From DASSKK01 sp035690495 (GTDB lineage: Bacteria; Actinomycetota; Actinomycetes; Propionibacteriales; Nocardioidaceae): a stretch of DNA of 15,187 nt. Under the pieces are notes generated by a model. It did no database searches. It worked only from the letters and a program-made list of their open reading frames with translations, and was not told the DNA's origin. Each line of letters opens with the position of its first letter. The first letter of the stretch is position 1. The stretch covers positions 1 to 15,187 of the forward strand of contig DASSKK010000112.1 of assembly GCA_035690495.1 (NCBI GenBank), given 5' to 3'. The translations under genes were made by a program, and so were the position numbers. Positions 13,530 to 15,187 of the stretch are shown one piece after another.

Positions 13530-15134
13530 ATGCCAGCCCCCGGGCCCGACGCGCCCCTGCGACTGCCGCCCCGGTGCAACAAGTGCCAGGCCAGCCCGGT
13601 CGCATGGACGAGCCCACGCGTCGACTTCTGCTACGACTGCCTGCCCGGCGGACCGTTCACAACCCCGCCATGTCGCTGGTGCGGCACGACCAACGACTAC
13701 TTCAGCCAGGGCCTGTGCGTGCTCTGCCACCCCCGAAGCCCTCAACGAGCGGGCTCCTGCAAGGGCTGCCTCGCCTGGGGTGTCTACCCGCGCTACAACT
13801 GGACCTGCTGGCCCTGTCGCTGGTGGCGCACCCACTACCCCGAAGGGACCTGCGACCACTGCGGACGCCTCGCCCGGATCGGCAACTCCGGTGCCTGCAG
13901 GCTCTGCGTCGAGCAAGCCCAGATCACCCAAGAGGCCGGCCGAGCCCTCGACTACGCCGGCGCCAACCAGCACAGCCAGCAGCTGTTCCTTGCCAACATG
14001 CTCTTCAAGAGACGCGTCACCCCACGCCTCGCTCCCCAGCCCAGCCTGCGCCGGGGACCCCGCGCCCGCAACGCGAATACCACTCGCGTTCGAACCGGCG
14101 ACGAGCCATGGCGCAGCCGCTACAAGAACCAGCTGCCCTATCCCGCCGGGACCGGCTTCGACGACGAGGCGTCGGTCCAGCTGGCACTGTTCGACATGGC
14201 GCCCGATCCCGAAGCAGTACGACGACGCGCCCTGCTCGAGGACAGCGAGCTGACCCGCTACTGCGCCGCCGTCGTCGACGACCACGCCGAGCGCTACGGC
14301 TGGTCCGTACGCCAACGCAACGACGTCATCCGGTCCCTGCGGCTGCTGCAGACGCTGCGTGAGAACCCGACCGCGAAGATCCGCGCCAGCGACGTCCTGC
14401 AACTGCCTCGCTACGACGGCAACATCGTCTCCACCATCGACGTCCTCGCCGACGCCGGTCTCCTCATCGAGGACCGCCCCAACCGAGTCGAGATCTACTT
14501 CGCTGCCAAGGCCGCCAACTTGCCGCCTCAGATGCGCGAGCAGCTCGAACTGTGGCTCAACGCGATGCTCCAAGGCTCCACACAGGCGCCGCGCCAGGTC
14601 CCGCGCGATCCCCAGACGGCCAGGGTTCAGATCCTCGGCATCGTGACCGTCGTCAACACGTGGGTCGAAGCTGGCTACACCTCCTTCGCGCAGGTGACTC
14701 GCGCCGACATCGAGCACGCGCTGGAGCCCCTCAACCCAGGCCGGCGTCACGCCGCCGAGCTCGGCCTGAAGTCGCTGTTCAAGACGCTCAAGGGCCGCAA
14801 GCTGGTCTTCGCCAACCCGACGCGCGGCATCAAGACCACCACCTTCACAGGCACGATCCCGCTCGCCCTGGACCCGGCCGTGATCCGCACCGAACTGAAC
14901 CATCCCGACCCGGTGGTCGCTCTGGCGGTCGCGCTGGTGGCGTTCCACGCCCTGACCGGCAAACAGCTGCGGGCGATCAAGCTCACCGACATCGTCGACG
15001 GCCGGCTCACCATCGGCGACCGCGTCATCCCGCTCGCCGCACCGGTCTGGCGTGCCTCGAAGATTTCGGACAGTGGACGAATTAGAGTCCATTCCGAAAT
15101 GGAGGTTGTAGGCAATGAAAGAAAAGCGACGTAA
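13530..15134 (+). CDS. zinc-ribbon recombinase-like protein (TnpB-like), 3' end cut off by IS3 insertion
   Basis: This is the third gene of the trio. The first 126 residues carry eight CxxC pairs (Cys 16/19, 34/37, 48/51, 63/66, 77/80, 93/96, 108/111, 123/126), enough for four zinc ribbons. A basic linker follows, then a helical region (about 235-460) like the core-binding part of large integrases. Around residues 465-505 the sequence ALTGKQLRAIKLTDI, with IGDRVIPLA soon after, resembles the start of the catalytic domain. The expected HxxR, H and catalytic Tyr are absent. After about residue 508 the frame enters IS3 DNA and stops at 15132-15134. The original protein was probably over 600 residues. 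It is therefore a truncated, probably inactive recombinase. The ATG at 13530 has only a weak SD. Confidence 0.78.
   Translation: MPAPGPDAPLRLPPRCNKCQASPVAWTSPRVDFCYDCLPGGPFTTPPCRWCGTTNDYFSQGLCVLCHPRSPQRAGSCKGCLAWGVYPRYNWTCWPCRWWRTHYPEGTCDHCGRLARIGNSGACRLCVEQAQITQEAGRALDYAGANQHSQQLFLANMLFKRRVTPRLAPQPSLRRGPRARNANTTRVRTGDEPWRSRYKNQLPYPAGTGFDDEASVQLALFDMAPDPEAVRRRALLEDSELTRYCAAVVDDHAERYGWSVRQRNDVIRSLRLLQTLRENPTAKIRASDVLQLPRYDGNIVSTIDVLADAGLLIEDRPNRVEIYFAAKAANLPPQMREQLELWLNAMLQGSTQAPRQVPRDPQTARVQILGIVTVVNTWVEAGYTSFAQVTRADIEHALEPLNPGRRHAAELGLKSLFKTLKGRKLVFANPTRGIKTTTFTGTIPLALDPAVIRTELNHPDPVVALAVALVAFHALTGKQLRAIKLTDIVDGRLTIGDRVIPLAAPVWRASKISDSGRIRVHSEMEVVGNERKAT
15063..15100. repeat. long hairpin at the IS3 left end
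   Basis: ATTTCGGA (15063-15070) pairs perfectly with TCCGAAAT (15093-15100), and inside it TGGAC (15074-15078) pairs with GTCCA (15087-15091) around an 8-nt loop. The 13-bp two-part stem ends right next to the GGAGG ribosome site (15101-15105). It may limit translation of transposase mRNA entering from outside, as known for some IS elements, and may overlap the terminal repeat. Confidence 0.6.
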
Positions 15135-15187
15135 GTTCACGCCTGAATTCAAGGACGAGGCAGTGAAGATGGTCGTGGAGTCTGGTC
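15115..15187 (+). CDS. IS3-family transposase orfA, N-terminal part (runs off the window)
   Basis: The ATG at 15115 follows GGAGG (15101-15105) with 9-nt spacing. The 24 visible residues begin MKEKRRKFTPEFKDEAVKMV, the typical start of the HTH_Tnp_1/Transposase_8 domain of IS3 OrfA proteins that are common in actinobacteria. OrfA binds the IS ends; the full transposase is normally made by -1 frameshifting into orfB, which lies outside the window. Confidence 0.88.
   Translation, partial: MKEKRRKFTPEFKDEAVKMVVESG

Larger units (their letters stand above)
12024..15060 (+). mobile_element. three-gene recombinase element (Tn554/recombinase-trio-like), right end lost
   Basis: Three adjacent plus-strand genes encode a tyrosine recombinase, a small HTH protein and a large zinc-ribbon recombinase-like protein, with gaps of 31 and 38 bp. 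This resembles the tnpA-tnpB-tnpC trio of Tn554-type elements by gene types, with the small protein placed second instead of third. The left border is probably between the ardC-operon small ORF and 12024 but is not defined. The right part is replaced by an IS3-family element near 15060. Confidence 0.6.
15063..15187 (+). mobile_element. left end of an IS3-family insertion sequence (partial)
   Basis: The truncated recombinase gene is followed by less GC-rich DNA containing a transposase start at 15115. The left border is probably close to 15060-15070, but the terminal repeat cannot be confirmed without the right end. The element continues past the window. Confidence 0.7.

Noticed and set aside
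11868..15152. A 1094-codon open frame on the minus strand across the recombinase trio
   Set aside because: It is antisense to three genes with clear recombinase, HTH and zinc-ribbon motifs. Its protein is low-complexity and Val/Gly/Ala/Asp-rich with no motif, as expected from the mirror of GC-rich codons. Only the last 42 codons, outside those genes and with their own SD, were kept.
1..15187. CRISPR array, tRNA or rRNA genes
   Set aside because: No regularly spaced repeats and no tRNA- or rRNA-like sequence was seen on either strand.

Overview
The window is high-GC DNA with G/C-rich third codon positions, SD-type ribosome sites, occasional GTG/TTG starts and possible leaderless expression. 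This fits an actinobacterium (Mycobacteriales, Propionibacteriales or a similar group). No rRNA, tRNA or housekeeping gene is present, so the genus cannot be fixed. The whole stretch is accessory DNA: insertion sequences, conjugation genes, a recombinase element and a group of defence-type genes. It could come from a plasmid, an integrative conjugative element, or a genomic island built from their pieces.

Layout. Positions 1-123 may hold the last 40 codons of an upstream gene. Positions about 150-1715 hold an IS110-family element whose long 5' non-coding end is the expected place for a bridge RNA. Positions 1748-8485 form a cargo or defence-like block: a DUF5677-like protein (minus strand), a HEPN-type protein with an RX4H motif whose last codons look frameshifted, a small SAM-dependent methyltransferase, and a 1152-residue HNH-NACHT protein. 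The last of these is the most interesting gene here: a STAND ATPase with an N-terminal nuclease, built like the bacterial NLR-like anti-phage proteins (Avs/bNACHT).

Positions 8591-11996 are a minus-strand operon of conjugation genes. In transcription order it contains a newly noticed 42-residue ORF, an ArdC-type antirestriction protein, a 154-residue unknown protein and a VirD4/TraG-type coupling ATPase, all joined by start/stop overlaps or abutting ends. No relaxase or mating-pore gene is in view.

Positions 12024-15134 are a plus-strand three-gene recombinase element related in layout to Tn554 or recombinase-in-trio elements: a complete tyrosine recombinase, a small HTH protein, and a large zinc-ribbon recombinase-like protein with eight CxxC pairs. 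The third gene is cut off near 15060 by the left end of an IS3-family element, whose first transposase frame (orfA) starts at 15115 and runs off the window.

How it fits together: the coupling ATPase and ArdC belong to DNA transfer and entry into a new host. The HNH-NACHT protein, and perhaps the HEPN and DUF5677 proteins, would protect the host from phages or competing elements. The IS elements and the recombinase trio have reshaped the region. The functional links are inferred from domains and neighbourhood only.
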